DNA from: Vibrio quintilis
GTDB taxonomy: Bacteria; Pseudomonadota; Gammaproteobacteria; Enterobacterales; Vibrionaceae
Direction: 5' to 3'
Assembly: GCF_024529975.1 (NCBI RefSeq)
Contig: NZ_AP024898.1
Coordinates: forward strand, 496,001-560,000
DNA: 64,000 bases
This document shows positions 8,973 to 18,236 of this stretch, one piece after another. The translations under genes and the position numbers were made by a program. The stretch's first letter is position 1; every line of letters begins with the position of its first letter. Under the pieces are notes generated by a model that saw nothing but the letters and a program-made list of their open reading frames with translations, was not told where the DNA came from and ran no database searches.

Positions 8973-9371
8973 CTTACTCACTTATCCACAGAATCAGTGG
9001 ATAAACTTTGGGATAAGTTGATATCTGACGTATGCTGAATGGAACATCAGCCCATAATCTTCAATATGTTAGAGAATATATGCGCCAGAGAAAGAGGATA
9101 TTTCTGAATTGTGAGTATACTCAGTCAAGTATTTTTTTCGAAAATTTTATGCTTTTTTTCCGGAGAAAAAGTAGCCGTAAAGAGATATGACAAATGGTTC
9201 AATTTATTGGTTTTTATATGGTTTATACCCAAACAGCCTGAATCCTGCATTTTCAGGTTATTTGGGTATAACGGTTATATAAAAACGTGTCTTTGAGGCA
9301 TCAGACAGCAAGCGGAAAAAGACAAAATGTGGATAAGGTGTGATTGCTGCGCAGGATAATCGATGCTGATG
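8973..9371. other. Intergenic region with hairpin, DnaA-box-like sites and AT-rich core
   Basis: No gene is supported here. TTATCCAC (8982-8989) and GTGGATAA (8997-9004) form a perfect hairpin that may end the ybbAP transcript. The same bases make a perfect DnaA box, TTATCCACA at 8982-8990, and a one-mismatch box on the other strand. A second perfect box lies at 9329-9337 on the reverse strand. Between them is an AT-rich stretch (about 9100-9225) and a palindromic repeat (9224-9270). Confidence 0.55.
9224..9270. repeat. Full palindromic copy of dispersed repeat
   Basis: TATACCCAAACAGCCTGAA at the left is mirrored by TTCAGGTTATTTGGGTATA at the right, around CCTGCATT. This is the compact 47-base hairpin form of the repeat. 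Confidence 0.8.
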
Positions 9372-9406
9372 AAAAAACCCTGTGAGCGTCGCTGCTGCAC
9401 AGGGTT
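9372..9406 (-). terminator. Rho-independent terminator of the pectate lyase gene
   Basis: AACCCTGTG pairs with CACAGGGTT around a 13-base loop. Read on the reverse strand the stem is followed by a run of T (9377-9372). It lies 36 bases past the lyase stop codon. Confidence 0.88.
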
Positions 9407-9442
9407 GAAATCAATGGCCTCTTTTATCAGACCGGCATCACG

Positions 9443-11026
9443 TTATTGTGGACCGGCACAGCGCTGAACCAGTGCAGGAACATCTTTCGCCTTATCGAGC
9501 TGATATTGATATGGCGGGTTTGTCCATGCTTTTGGCGGGTTGCTGCCGCTGCCTCCGGCACCGGTATCTTTCCGGCCGGATGTGTGATCATAGATGTTGC
9601 CGCGGGCGGTGATGTAGGATGGATTTGAATCCTGAAAACGATGTGGATTCTTCACGTCTTTGAAGTAGTTATTTTCTACCAATAATGAAGCCCAGGAGCC
9701 CGAACCGATGGCGTAAGAGTTTCCGGGCGCATTGTAGTAGTTGTTATAGATATGTCCTTTCCCAAATAACAGGCGTGGCATTCTCTGATCCATATTTTTA
9801 CCAAACCAGTTGTGGTGAATGGTGTGGTTGTTTTTACCGGAGTCGGTATCACCGTGATTGGAACCACCCCCGAACAGTAATGCCAGACGGTGCGAACGGT
9901 TCTTGCTGGTGTAATAGAATTTAGACCAGGAAACAGTGACATGATCGGTTCCGGTTGTCAGATCCAGAATACCATCCGGGCCATCCGTGACCGTTAAATG
10001 ATCGAACCAGATGTTATGGGAAGACCTGACACCGATTGAATCAACCGGACGGCCGGTATTGTTGCCCAGTATATTGATATTACGGACAATGATGTTTTGA
10101 TCATTTTTAATCCGGATTCCGCCTTGAATGGTGGTATTTTTATCCACACCAACCAGTGTTTTATTACTGCCGATCCAGATCGGTTCATTCCCGGTTGTGA
10201 AGGTTCCTGATAACTGAAGCACCCGTGGTGTATCGTCTTTTGCCAGTTTTCTCAGTTCGGATAATGAGGTCACACGCTGTGGTGTAGCGTTGCCGCCACC
10301 GGTTGTACCGCCGTCAACGGTTGCCCAGCCATAGAGCTTCACCGGACAGGTATTTGAACCGCTGTCGTCGCCACCTGTTGTGTCGCCGTCATCTTCCTGC
10401 GGGCCGTAGTAACATGCTTTGACTGTGCCGTAAATCGGATCGCCGAATGTATTGTTGTCACAACTGATGCTGTTTGTTGCCAACTGATAGTTGAACTTGC
10501 CGCTGGCACCGTATGCGACTTTTCTTGTCCCTGAGAACTGACAGGTTTCATCTTCTCCGGCACAGTAGGTGTAACCATCCGGACCGTCCGTTGAACCGGT
10601 CTGTGAGTTGTCGTTTGAATCTGTCGTATCGTCGTCAGATGATGAGTCAGAGGATGCACGGGCCAAAGTACAGGACGGCGCCGCAAAATTTCCTGAACCT
10701 TCACCCTGAATATAGAATGAAGTACTTTCCCCGGCCGGGACATTGCCATTCCAGTCTAAGCTGGTGCCAGTGACCAGCGTGCCGTCGACATCAAGGTCAG
10801 CATTCCAGCTATTCACTATCTTTGGTGCCTGAGTGAAATCCAGAGAGGCTTGCCAGCTTTGCAGATTATTACCTTCACTATTGACTGTTATCTCCATCTG
10901 ATAACCATTGCTCCACTGAGCACTGATTTTTGCTGAGCAGCTTGCAGCAGCGGCTTCAGGTATGCTCAGTGCATAGCAGGTTGCAATGGTGGCCGGGATA
11001 ACAAGCAGACGTGTTATTTGTTTCAT
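9443..11026 (-). CDS. Secreted pectate lyase, polysaccharide lyase family 1, with carbohydrate-binding modules
   Basis: This 527-residue exported enzyme should cleave polygalacturonate by beta-elimination. Order seen: signal peptide (1-28), a CBM2-like cellulose-binding domain (about 29-120, Cys at both ends and W38/W59/W74/W92), a Ser/Asp/Thr-rich linker (124-147), a small Cys-rich module (149-208, FGDPIYGTVKACYY) of a type seen in secreted polysaccharide enzymes, a second acidic linker, and the PL1 catalytic beta-helix (about 232-525). PL1 marks are IWFDHLTVTDGPDG and the RMPR motif with candidate catalytic R415/R418. The gene is monocistronic with its own terminator. Specificity (pectate or pectin) is inferred from family only. 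Confidence 0.9.
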   Translation of the reverse strand: MKQITRLLVIPATIATCYALSIPEAAAASCSAKISAQWSNGYQMEITVNSEGNNLQSWQASLDFTQAPKIVNSWNADLDVDGTLVTGTSLDWNGNVPAGESTSFYIQGEGSGNFAAPSCTLARASSDSSSDDDTTDSNDNSQTGSTDGPDGYTYCAGEDETCQFSGTRKVAYGASGKFNYQLATNSISCDNNTFGDPIYGTVKACYYGPQEDDGDTTGGDDSGSNTCPVKLYGWATVDGGTTGGGNATPQRVTSLSELRKLAKDDTPRVLQLSGTFTTGNEPIWIGSNKTLVGVDKNTTIQGGIRIKNDQNIIVRNINILGNNTGRPVDSIGVRSSHNIWFDHLTVTDGPDGILDLTTGTDHVTVSWSKFYYTSKNRSHRLALLFGGGSNHGDTDSGKNNHTIHHNWFGKNMDQRMPRLLFGKGHIYNNYYNAPGNSYAIGSGSWASLLVENNYFKDVKNPHRFQDSNPSYITARGNIYDHTSGRKDTGAGGSGSNPPKAWTNPPYQYQLDKAKDVPALVQRCAGPQ

Positions 11027-11421
11027 AATTCACCATAAAATATTAATTTTGTGTATTCATGTTATGGCTGAACAGATTTTATTCAGCTTATAGATTAATT
11101 CGATTGCATCGGTTGAAAAGCAATCGGTCACATAATAATTGACTGTTAAATATCAATCCATGAGCATATTGTATTGTTTGAACTGCGTTCATATATTTGA
11201 AAAATCTATATAATTATCTGATCCCATTACTATGCCTTTTCGTATGTATGTGTCTAAGGTTATCAATTGACCCTTTGCAACATTACACATATATATTGAC
11301 TGGCGCAGAGGGTGATTCGTTATGGTCTGGTGAAATGTGGTAATCCCGTAGTAAAAATGTGATTTTCATTCTGTGACCAGACCGATAGAATGAAAAAATC
11401 ATACGAAAGAGATGAGTTGCA
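11027..11421. other. AT-rich intergenic region between divergent pectate lyase and FAD oxidoreductase
   Basis: No gene is seen. It must hold both divergent promoters. Two small stem-loops, GCTGAA...TTCAGC (11067-11087) and GATTGC...GCAATC (11102-11125), lie in the probable leader of the lyase transcript. I could not recognise a convincing KdgR or CRP site. Confidence 0.5.
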
Positions 11422-12873
11422 ATGATTCAGGATATTACGTCAGAGAATAAGGTGCCCCGGGTTGCTGTGATTGGTGGCGGTGTTGCCGGAGCGACCGCAG
11501 CAGTTCACCTCGGGGAGCTGGGGGTTGAAGTCTTTCTGCTCGAACGGGGTGCAGGGCTGGTGAACGGGCCGCCTATTTGTCATCTTCATGCCGGAGGAAA
11601 TCTGTACCGTGAGATTTCAGAGTCTCAATGTCTCCAGCTACTCCGGCAGTCCATTGAAACCGTGCGCCTGTATCCGCACACGCTTAATAAGCGGCCAACA
11701 ATTATTGCCACCCCCTTTGACGATCCTCAGGAACCGGGAAGCTTATTACCGCGTCTGGAACTGGTGAAACAGACTTATCAACAGCTGGTTGATGAAGATT
11801 CAGCCAATCAGGTTTTGGGCGATCCGGGCATATATTATCGTTTGTATTCCCGCGAAGCCCTTGAAAAGCTCAAAGACGCCGTTCAGCCTGAGGTGCCGGA
11901 ATCGGTTGATGACTGGGTGATTCCGTTTGCCCGGCATGCTGATTTGGAGCGGTTGAAGTTTCCTGTCATTGTCGTTCAGGAATATGGATGGAGTGTGTTC
12001 CGGCTTGCTGCGACGGCAGCGCTGACCTTATCCCGTCTTCCCCGTTGTCATTTGTTGACGCAATCGACATTAGTTGATTCTGTGTTTCAGGATAATCGCT
12101 GGCAACTCAGGTATTTAGACTCAAATGGTCAGTTGTCTGATCTGGAGGTCGATTACATGATCAATGCCTGCGGCTATGAAACGGGAAAAATTGATGATCT
12201 GACCAATCATCGTTGTGAACGCATGGTTGAGTTTAAAGCTGCCTACGTGACCCGCTGGCGTCATTCGGATGACATCTGGCCGGAGGTGATTTTTCACGGG
12301 CAACGGGGAACACCGCAGGGAATGGCTCAGTTAACACCTTATGCTGACGGTGTGTTTCAGCTGCATGGTATGACCACCGAGATTACTTTATTTGATGGCG
12401 GATTAGTCCGGACGAAAAGTGATTCATCTCAGCCCCGTTTGCCGGCGGAATTACAGGCAAAGCTTGACGATGGCTGGGAAGAGCAGGCGATTCAGGTGCG
12501 AACAGAGCGTGCCATTGCTCATGTCGGGCAATTTATTCCTGATTACTGTGATGCTGAAGTGTTTGGCAAACCATTGTTTGGTGCTCAGCAAATTCCCGGA
12601 CACGATGCCACACTTCGTGCCGCAGATGTTTCTTTCAGCCGGCATCATTACGCAAGAATGGAGATTGTGAAAGGTTCTTCGGCGCTGGAAGCGGCCAGAA
12701 AAATTGTTGCCAGATGGCAACTCGGTGATGAAACGGATATTGATAAAGGCTCCATTGAGCAGCAGCATCCGGTATGTACTTCTCTGCAGGCCGGAGAAGT
12801 GGAACAGTTTGCGATTGAACTGGCCGGGTCAAGAAATTATCCGGCCGGGCTGGCTAAAATTGTTGGTCGCTGA
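11422..12873 (+). CDS. FAD-dependent oxidoreductase of unknown substrate
   Basis: The 483-residue protein opens with a classic Rossmann dinucleotide-binding fold, VAVIGGGVAGATAAVHLGE followed by an acidic strand end (LLERG). Near residues 242-250 it has YMINACGYETGK, the second FAD-contact region of DAO/lycopene-cyclase-like flavoproteins. No signal peptide or membrane segment is visible, so it should be cytoplasmic. Substrate and pathway are not evident. It converges with a TetR regulator and is separated from it by a hairpin, so any regulatory link is only suggested by proximity. The ATG is preceded by AGAGATGAG. Confidence 0.75.
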   Translation: MIQDITSENKVPRVAVIGGGVAGATAAVHLGELGVEVFLLERGAGLVNGPPICHLHAGGNLYREISESQCLQLLRQSIETVRLYPHTLNKRPTIIATPFDDPQEPGSLLPRLELVKQTYQQLVDEDSANQVLGDPGIYYRLYSREALEKLKDAVQPEVPESVDDWVIPFARHADLERLKFPVIVVQEYGWSVFRLAATAALTLSRLPRCHLLTQSTLVDSVFQDNRWQLRYLDSNGQLSDLEVDYMINACGYETGKIDDLTNHRCERMVEFKAAYVTRWRHSDDIWPEVIFHGQRGTPQGMAQLTPYADGVFQLHGMTTEITLFDGGLVRTKSDSSQPRLPAELQAKLDDGWEEQAIQVRTERAIAHVGQFIPDYCDAEVFGKPLFGAQQIPGHDATLRAADVSFSRHHYARMEIVKGSSALEAARKIVARWQLGDETDIDKGSIEQQHPVCTSLQAGEVEQFAIELAGSRNYPAGLAKIVGR

Positions 12874-12880
12874 ATATTGT

Positions 12881-12900
12881 CCCGTCTTGATAAAGGCGGG
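12881..12900. terminator. Hairpin between convergent oxidoreductase and TetR genes
   Basis: CCCGTCTT pairs with AAGGCGGG (one G-T pair) around GATA. It lies 7 bases after the oxidoreductase stop. No T-tract follows, so it may act as a weak or bidirectional terminator. Confidence 0.5.
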
Positions 12901-12944
12901 ATTACCGATTCAAATACCGGGGCGGGGTAAAGTGGAAATTCCCG

Positions 12945-13685
12945 TTACGGGGCCTGATTGCCTGACAGAGGCTGACAGGGGCAGCAGAAAGCGTCATTTA
13001 CAATTAATTCTTCCAGTGTGCCGGGGTTAAGCCGGGACCGGAGCGGAATGTGGAACTGTCCGGCCAGCAGGTTGTTATACATTTGCCAGTGTTTCATCAG
13101 GCAGTCCTGCTCACTGTCACATTCATTTCCCCAGGTTTTCATCAGAAAAGGTTGCAGCGAGGCGGCGCTGTGGGCAAACATGATCATCTGCCATTTGATT
13201 TCCCAGAATTTAATCGGATTATCAGGGTACTTACGGTTGTATATGGCTGTCAGCTGGTCGATTGAGTGTTCGACTTCACCGGTCTGGCCGACAAAGTAGT
13301 CGAACCGTTCACCTTCCTGACGCACAACATCAGCCATCAGCTGAATCGGCTGTTTGTAGACTAAAGTGAAAGCCAGAATCCGCACCATAAACTGATAGAT
13401 TCTTTCATTAATTGCCAGTGATTCCGGCAGGGTATTCAGAATATTGAGTCCGTACTGGTCAATACATTCATGGAGCGTATCACTGATGCTATACCAGATT
13501 TGCTCCTTACTCCCAAAATGGTGACGGATTAAGCTGTGAGATATTTGAGCTTTTTCACTGATCATTCTCAGAGATACTCTTGCATAACCAAATTCACAAA
13601 ACAAATCGGTTGCGACCTGCATAATTTGCTGGCGGGTATTCTCGGCAGCTTGTGCACTTCGGCGGCCTTGCTTTTTTGTCGTCAT
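12945..13685 (-). CDS. TetR/AcrR family transcriptional regulator
   Basis: This 246-residue regulator has an N-terminal helix-turn-helix typical of TetR proteins (ATDLFCEFGYARVSLRMIS and ISHSLIRHHFGSKEQIW, residues about 26-66). The long all-helical C-terminal part for ligand binding and dimerisation has no recognised subfamily. The C-terminus is unusual in carrying CCPC. Targets are unknown; candidates are itself, the convergent flavoprotein or the Nudix gene upstream on the same strand. Confidence 0.85.
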   Translation of the reverse strand: MTTKKQGRRSAQAAENTRQQIMQVATDLFCEFGYARVSLRMISEKAQISHSLIRHHFGSKEQIWYSISDTLHECIDQYGLNILNTLPESLAINERIYQFMVRILAFTLVYKQPIQLMADVVRQEGERFDYFVGQTGEVEHSIDQLTAIYNRKYPDNPIKFWEIKWQMIMFAHSAASLQPFLMKTWGNECDSEQDCLMKHWQMYNNLLAGQFHIPLRSRLNPGTLEELIVNDAFCCPCQPLSGNQAP

Positions 13686-13843
13686 GTTTGAGTACTGCTG
13701 TTTTGCTTTGTTGTCGGTGGCAATGATAAATCCTTACCGGAAAGCACAGGACTTTGCTGGCAGGACATCTATAAATTTGCGTGATTCTACCGGAGATATA
13801 ACACTATCGCCAGTAACGATTCTGTTTGCTTTTTCCTGCGGGC

Positions 13844-14365
13844 TCAGGCAGACAGAAAACCACACAGTTTTGCTCTGCTCAGACAGGCAATGGTTTTCGC
13901 ATCAGTTAACGTATTATTGATTATTTTCTGTTCCAGTGCTGCCAGAGAGAAAGTTTCAACTTCAATCACTTCATCTTCATCCTGTTGGAATCCATCTGTT
14001 TCTGTTAAATCATGAGCCAGAAACAGATGCTGAACTTCATTACAAAATCCTGCCAGTGGGGTGATTTGACCAAGCTCTGTCCACTGTTCTGCAGCCAGTC
14101 CGGCTTCTTCTGCTAATTCTCTTTGTGCGCATTCCAGCGGGGATTCTCCGCTCTCCATCGTGCCGGCAGGTAACTCATACAGCCATGCCTGAATTGAAGG
14201 GCGATACTGGCGCAGGATGATGATTTTGTTATCCCGGGTCACCGGTAAAATAACGGTGGCGCCGGGATGAGTAATGGTTGTGTGCTGAAGTTTTACACCG
14301 GTCGGGAGTGTAACTTCCTGCTCTATAAGTGAAATTTTTTTCCAGGAATGAATGATTCTGTTCAT
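13844..14365 (-). CDS. Nudix hydrolase, ADP-ribose/ADP-sugar pyrophosphatase-like
   Basis: The 173-residue protein contains a complete Nudix box, G-x5-E-x7-REL-x-EE-x-GL (GTMESGESPLECAQRELAEE then AGL), which binds the metal and cuts X-linked nucleoside diphosphates. The region before the box (VILPVTRDNKIIILRQYRPSIQAWLYELPAG) resembles ADP-ribose pyrophosphatases of the NudF/YffH group. The exact substrate is not settled by sequence. It sits 158 bases upstream of the TetR gene on the same strand. Confidence 0.85.
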   Translation of the reverse strand: MNRIIHSWKKISLIEQEVTLPTGVKLQHTTITHPGATVILPVTRDNKIIILRQYRPSIQAWLYELPAGTMESGESPLECAQRELAEEAGLAAEQWTELGQITPLAGFCNEVQHLFLAHDLTETDGFQQDEDEVIEVETFSLAALEQKIINNTLTDAKTIACLSRAKLCGFLSA

Positions 14366-14611
14366 GTATGTTTTTTACATTTGTATTTGTTAATTTTTTG
14401 ATCTTAAGGAATATCGACTAATGAGGCAAGCTGGGATTTGATGTTAAATATCTGTATATAAATCCATATTCAATTGGTGATCGACATCTCATTTTCGGGA
14501 ACATAGATTTCAACTAAACACCCAATTTATAGATCTGTTATAAGAATGAACTGAGAGACAGCGAAAATATAACGACATAACAATAAATAATGAGCGATAT
14601 ATAAATTACAT

Positions 14612-14632
14612 AAATGAAAGAAACTTTCATTT
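14612..14632. promoter_or_regulatory. Perfect palindrome in the ravA leader
   Basis: AAATGAAAG-AAA-CTTTCATTT is a perfect 9-base inverted repeat ending only three bases before the GGTGAG ribosome-binding region of ravA. It could be an operator for a dimeric regulator or an RNA hairpin limiting translation. Confidence 0.45.
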
Positions 14633-14660
14633 CCGGTGAGAAGATGAACGGGTGAAACCA

Positions 14661-16313
14661 ATGTCGACCAATTATTCGCAGCAAGCATTACTTTCTGAAC
14701 GAATCAATAATCTTGCAAATGCTTTAGCTGACGGTGTCTATGAACGTGAGCATACCATTAAGATTTGTTTGCTGGCAGCTTTGGCCGGGGAAAGTGTCTT
14801 TTTATTAGGGCCTCCGGGAATTGCCAAGAGTTTGATCGCTAAGCGTCTGATTCAGGCGTTTGATCATAGCTCTTACTTTGAGTATCTGATGACCCGCTTT
14901 TCGACACCGGAAGAGGTTTTTGGCCCGCTGAGTATTCAGGAATTAAAAGATCATGGACGTTATCTCCGCCTGACGCAGGGATATTTGCCGACTGCTCAGG
15001 TCGTTTTTCTTGATGAAATCTGGAAAGCCGGTCCGGCGATTTTAAATACACTGCTGACCGTTGTGAATGAGAAAACATTCAAAAATGGCAGTGATATTGA
15101 GAAAGTGCCAATGAGGCTGCTGGTTTCTGCATCCAATGAACTGCCTGATGCAGATAGTGGCCTGGAAGCTTTGTATGATCGTATTTTGGTGCGTGTTTAC
15201 GTCAACCGAATTCAGGATAAGCGCAATTTCAAATCGATGCTGACCGTCGGTACACCACAGGAAGTACATATTCCCGAAGGTTTAGCAATCACTGATGAAG
15301 AATATCATTTATGGCAGGCGAAGCTTGATAAGTTAGTACTGGATAATGATGTTTTCGAAAAATTGTACCAGTTAAAAACGTTGCTTGAACAGGCGGCTCA
15401 GGCGCGTTTCCCTTCTGACCCTGAAGCGATGTATGTGTCTGATCGTCGCTGGAAAAAAGCTGTCAAACTTTTGAAGGCGAGTGCTTTCTTTAACGGGCGC
15501 GATGCGATTAATCCTTTAGATCTGCTTTTATTACAGGACTGTTTATGGAACAGCCCGGAGTCTTATGCTGTTGTCAATGATGTCATCCGGGAATTTGCGC
15601 TGCGCCATGCGTTTGATCAGCAGCAGGTTGAAAGTCAGATTGATATTGCTCAGGAAACACTCAGGGACATTCAGGATTCACTTGAAGCACAATTTGCCAT
15701 GACGCTTTCTCAGGAGACATCGGCCGGGCTGATTAAGAAAAAAGTGTCGCATTATGATTTGAGTGGCGCGAAAACCTTCCAGGTCGGCAATCAGTTTGGG
15801 TTCGTCAAACTGGTGTTATTGCAGGATAACGTGACTGTCACTGAAATGGAGAGCCTCGATAAGAACTGCCGCTGGATTTATGTGGCGGTGCATGAGCTGG
15901 AAAAGCTGATTCGTGATGGTGGCGGTGAAGTATTCGGTTATACCAATGAAAACGCTAAGTTGTGCTCTCTGAATCTGGATGTGGACTCTGAAAGCCGGCT
16001 GGTCATTAAAGATATTGCGAACCGTTCTGTGTTTCTTTGCCTGGTGACGAAGCATAAGCAGGACTTGTCTTACCTTGAACGGTGGACTGATTTGATTGGA
16101 CAGACTCAGAAAGATCTGGATCAAACAGCTTTTCATTTGCGTCAGCTTCACCGCCAGTTTCATGATGCGCTGCCGCATAACTTTATTGATCCGGAAATGC
16201 CTGTGGCAATGGAAAATACTTTACAGCAGTTGCAACAACAGCTTGATTCCGCCATGGATAAATGTACCGGATATGCGCAGCGTTTAAATCATCTCAGTCA
16301 ATATTTTTCGTAG
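14661..16313 (+). CDS. ravA: MoxR-family AAA+ ATPase RavA
   Basis: RavA is a hexameric MoxR AAA+ ATPase that works with ViaA and has been linked in E. coli to respiratory complexes and lysine decarboxylase. Seen: Walker A GPPGIAKS near residue 50, the stretch [20 protein letters not shown], Walker [20 protein letters not shown], sensor 1 VSASNELP and the downstream [21 protein letters not shown] long C-terminal region follows, as in E. coli RavA (498 residues); this one is about 50 residues longer. A GTG nine bases upstream (14652) is an alternative start; I prefer the ATG because the family begins close to the LLSERI segment. viaA follows after 12 bases. Confidence 0.93.
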   Translation: MSTNYSQQALLSERINNLANALADGVYEREHTIKICLLAALAGESVFLLGPPGIAKSLIAKRLIQAFDHSSYFEYLMTRFSTPEEVFGPLSIQELKDHGRYLRLTQGYLPTAQVVFLDEIWKAGPAILNTLLTVVNEKTFKNGSDIEKVPMRLLVSASNELPDADSGLEALYDRILVRVYVNRIQDKRNFKSMLTVGTPQEVHIPEGLAITDEEYHLWQAKLDKLVLDNDVFEKLYQLKTLLEQAAQARFPSDPEAMYVSDRRWKKAVKLLKASAFFNGRDAINPLDLLLLQDCLWNSPESYAVVNDVIREFALRHAFDQQQVESQIDIAQETLRDIQDSLEAQFAMTLSQETSAGLIKKKVSHYDLSGAKTFQVGNQFGFVKLVLLQDNVTVTEMESLDKNCRWIYVAVHELEKLIRDGGGEVFGYTNENAKLCSLNLDVDSESRLVIKDIANRSVFLCLVTKHKQDLSYLERWTDLIGQTQKDLDQTAFHLRQLHRQFHDALPHNFIDPEMPVAMENTLQQLQQQLDSAMDKCTGYAQRLNHLSQYFS

Positions 16314-16325
16314 CAGGAGTAACCG

Positions 16326-17771
16326 ATGTTAGGGGCAGATAGTGTGAACCTGGCGATGATGATTGCCGATTCTGGAGTCGTTGATTCTGCAGTGAATGAA
16401 CTGATGATGAATACACAGCTCATGCTGGTTGTGGAAAATCAGGGCGTTGATTCCTCAATTAAAAATCATTTGATGAAGTGGCAGAATCAGGTTAAAACCC
16501 GCATGACAAAAGTGTGTGAGGCTGAGCGATTCCAGCAGGAACTTGCTTTGTATCAGCAGGTCATTCACTGGGATGAAGTCACTTTTTTCCAGCGTATTCA
16601 AGACGTGGTTCAACAGCTGGAATGGCATTCAGCATTTTATACTCAGGCCCGCCAGTTAACTGAGAAAAAGATCAACTTCAGCAATCCGATGTTTCCCCGC
16701 TACTTCTGTGATCAATGGTATCGCAGTTTATCTGATGCCTTAAAACAGGCGCAGCTGACAGAACTGGAAGCGAATAAAGAAAAAGTGCTCAAAGATCTGT
16801 ATCAGCGTATTGAAACCCTTCGTCATATGGACACGGTCACAGATACTGATGACGAACAGAGCACCCGGCGATTATGGAATATGGCCTCCGCCAAATTGAG
16901 CCGGGGCGATATTTCAGTCATGAAAAAGCATGCTGAATTTCTGAAGAAACATAAAGATATACAGGAGATTGCTAAAAGTCTGGGCCGGATGGCGAGCCTT
17001 GTGGATGATGAAGATCTGTATCGTGCTCCTGAAGAAACCCTGTCATTGGTTGAAGAAAAATCAGATGAAGCAACCGATGATATTGTCGGGATTCATCAGG
17101 GTGATGATCTGAATAAATTACTGCCGAACGAAACTCTGTTTCTGGCGCACCCGGAGCTTGAGGTTATCTTCTACAAACACCTGATCGATAAACGGCTGCT
17201 GAATTATCATATGGAAGGGAAATCGAGAACCCTCTCGAAAGTTATGACCTCAAAAGCTTCTAACCGGCAGGCAGATATTGAGAAAGGTCCATTTGTTGTT
17301 TGTATTGATGCATCAGGTTCAATGAATGGTTTCCCGGAACAGTGTGCAAAAGCGGTTGCCTATGCTTTGATGCAAATTGCGCTGGCAGAAAACCGGGAAT
17401 GCTATGTTGTGATTTTTTCGACTCAGGTGATTACTTACGAATTAAGTAAACAGGATGGTTTACGTGAGGTTTGTGATTTTCTCAGTTATACGTTTAAAGG
17501 CGGTACGGACCTGAATCTTGCGATTACCGAATCAGTGAAAAAGATGCAGGAAGGTATCTATAAAAATGCAGATCTAGTGGTGATCTCTGACTTTATGGCA
17601 CCGAAACAGTCAAAGGACGTCATTGAAAAAGTCAATGCTTTGAAAGAACAGACAAACAGATTCCACGCGATCACGCTTTCCAAATATGGTAATCCTCAGG
17701 TTATGGGGATGTTTGACCATTGCTGGTCTTATCATCCGGGGTTGATGGGGCGGTTAGTTAAACACCGCTGA
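16326..17771 (+). CDS. viaA: VWA-domain protein ViaA, RavA partner
   Basis: This 481-residue protein has a helical N-terminal region and a C-terminal von Willebrand A domain with the MIDAS metal site (CIDASGSM, then the conserved Thr in FKGGTDLN and Asp in LVVISDF). Length and pairing match E. coli ViaA (483 residues). AGGAG before the ATG and the 12-base gap indicate a ravA-viaA operon. A strong terminator follows. Confidence 0.93.
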   Translation: MLGADSVNLAMMIADSGVVDSAVNELMMNTQLMLVVENQGVDSSIKNHLMKWQNQVKTRMTKVCEAERFQQELALYQQVIHWDEVTFFQRIQDVVQQLEWHSAFYTQARQLTEKKINFSNPMFPRYFCDQWYRSLSDALKQAQLTELEANKEKVLKDLYQRIETLRHMDTVTDTDDEQSTRRLWNMASAKLSRGDISVMKKHAEFLKKHKDIQEIAKSLGRMASLVDDEDLYRAPEETLSLVEEKSDEATDDIVGIHQGDDLNKLLPNETLFLAHPELEVIFYKHLIDKRLLNYHMEGKSRTLSKVMTSKASNRQADIEKGPFVVCIDASGSMNGFPEQCAKAVAYALMQIALAENRECYVVIFSTQVITYELSKQDGLREVCDFLSYTFKGGTDLNLAITESVKKMQEGIYKNADLVVISDFMAPKQSKDVIEKVNALKEQTNRFHAITLSKYGNPQVMGMFDHCWSYHPGLMGRLVKHR

Positions 17772-17843
17772 ATTTCACTTTTCTTATGAGACGAAATCAA
17801 CCGGATCCAGCGTTTTCGGTACAGTAGCTTCCAAAGATGCAAG

Positions 17844-17876
17844 ACCTCATTAACAGTTTGTTAATGAGGTTTTTTT
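17844..17876 (+). terminator. Rho-independent terminator of ravA-viaA
   Basis: ACCTCATTAAC and GTTAATGAGGT form an 11-base stem around AGTTT, followed by seven T. Confidence 0.95.
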
Positions 17877-18236
17877 GATCATTTTTTCCGGAAGACGGTA
17901 ATCCATTCTGAGTGCGTTAGCCATCCATACATTTCTCATTATTCATATGATTTATAATCGCCGGTTAACTTTTGGTATGATTCACGCTTTTACTATTAAT
18001 TATTATTTTAATGTTATATGAGCTGCATTATATAAATGGTGGGTGTTTGATCTTATTTTATAAGTGTGTATATTCAATTAAAAACAAAATAAATAAAACA
18101 TTTTTAAAAATATCATAAAAAATTAATTAATTGATGTCAGTATCATATAGGTTTTTATATGAATTAATTGTTAGAGAAGTATTTCAATTATTTTTCAGTA
18201 AAAGTCATAACCATATCGAAACTTAAGGAGTTATCA
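17877..18236. other. AT-rich promoter region upstream of the NLP toxin gene
   Basis: No gene is supported. The stretch is strongly AT-rich, especially 18000-18170, in contrast with the flanking genes. It ends with AAGGAG six bases before the toxin ATG. Confidence 0.5.

Noticed and set aside
9111..9296. A 61-codon forward frame
   Set aside because: Its second half translates the palindromic repeat at 9224-9270, and there is no ribosome-binding site.
8973..9371. Replication origin
   Set aside because: DnaA-box matches and AT-rich DNA alone are not enough; neither the chromosome I origin genes nor rctB/parAB2 genes are present.
11027..11421. KdgR or CRP operator upstream of the pectate lyase
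   Set aside because: I found no match good enough to either consensus by eye.
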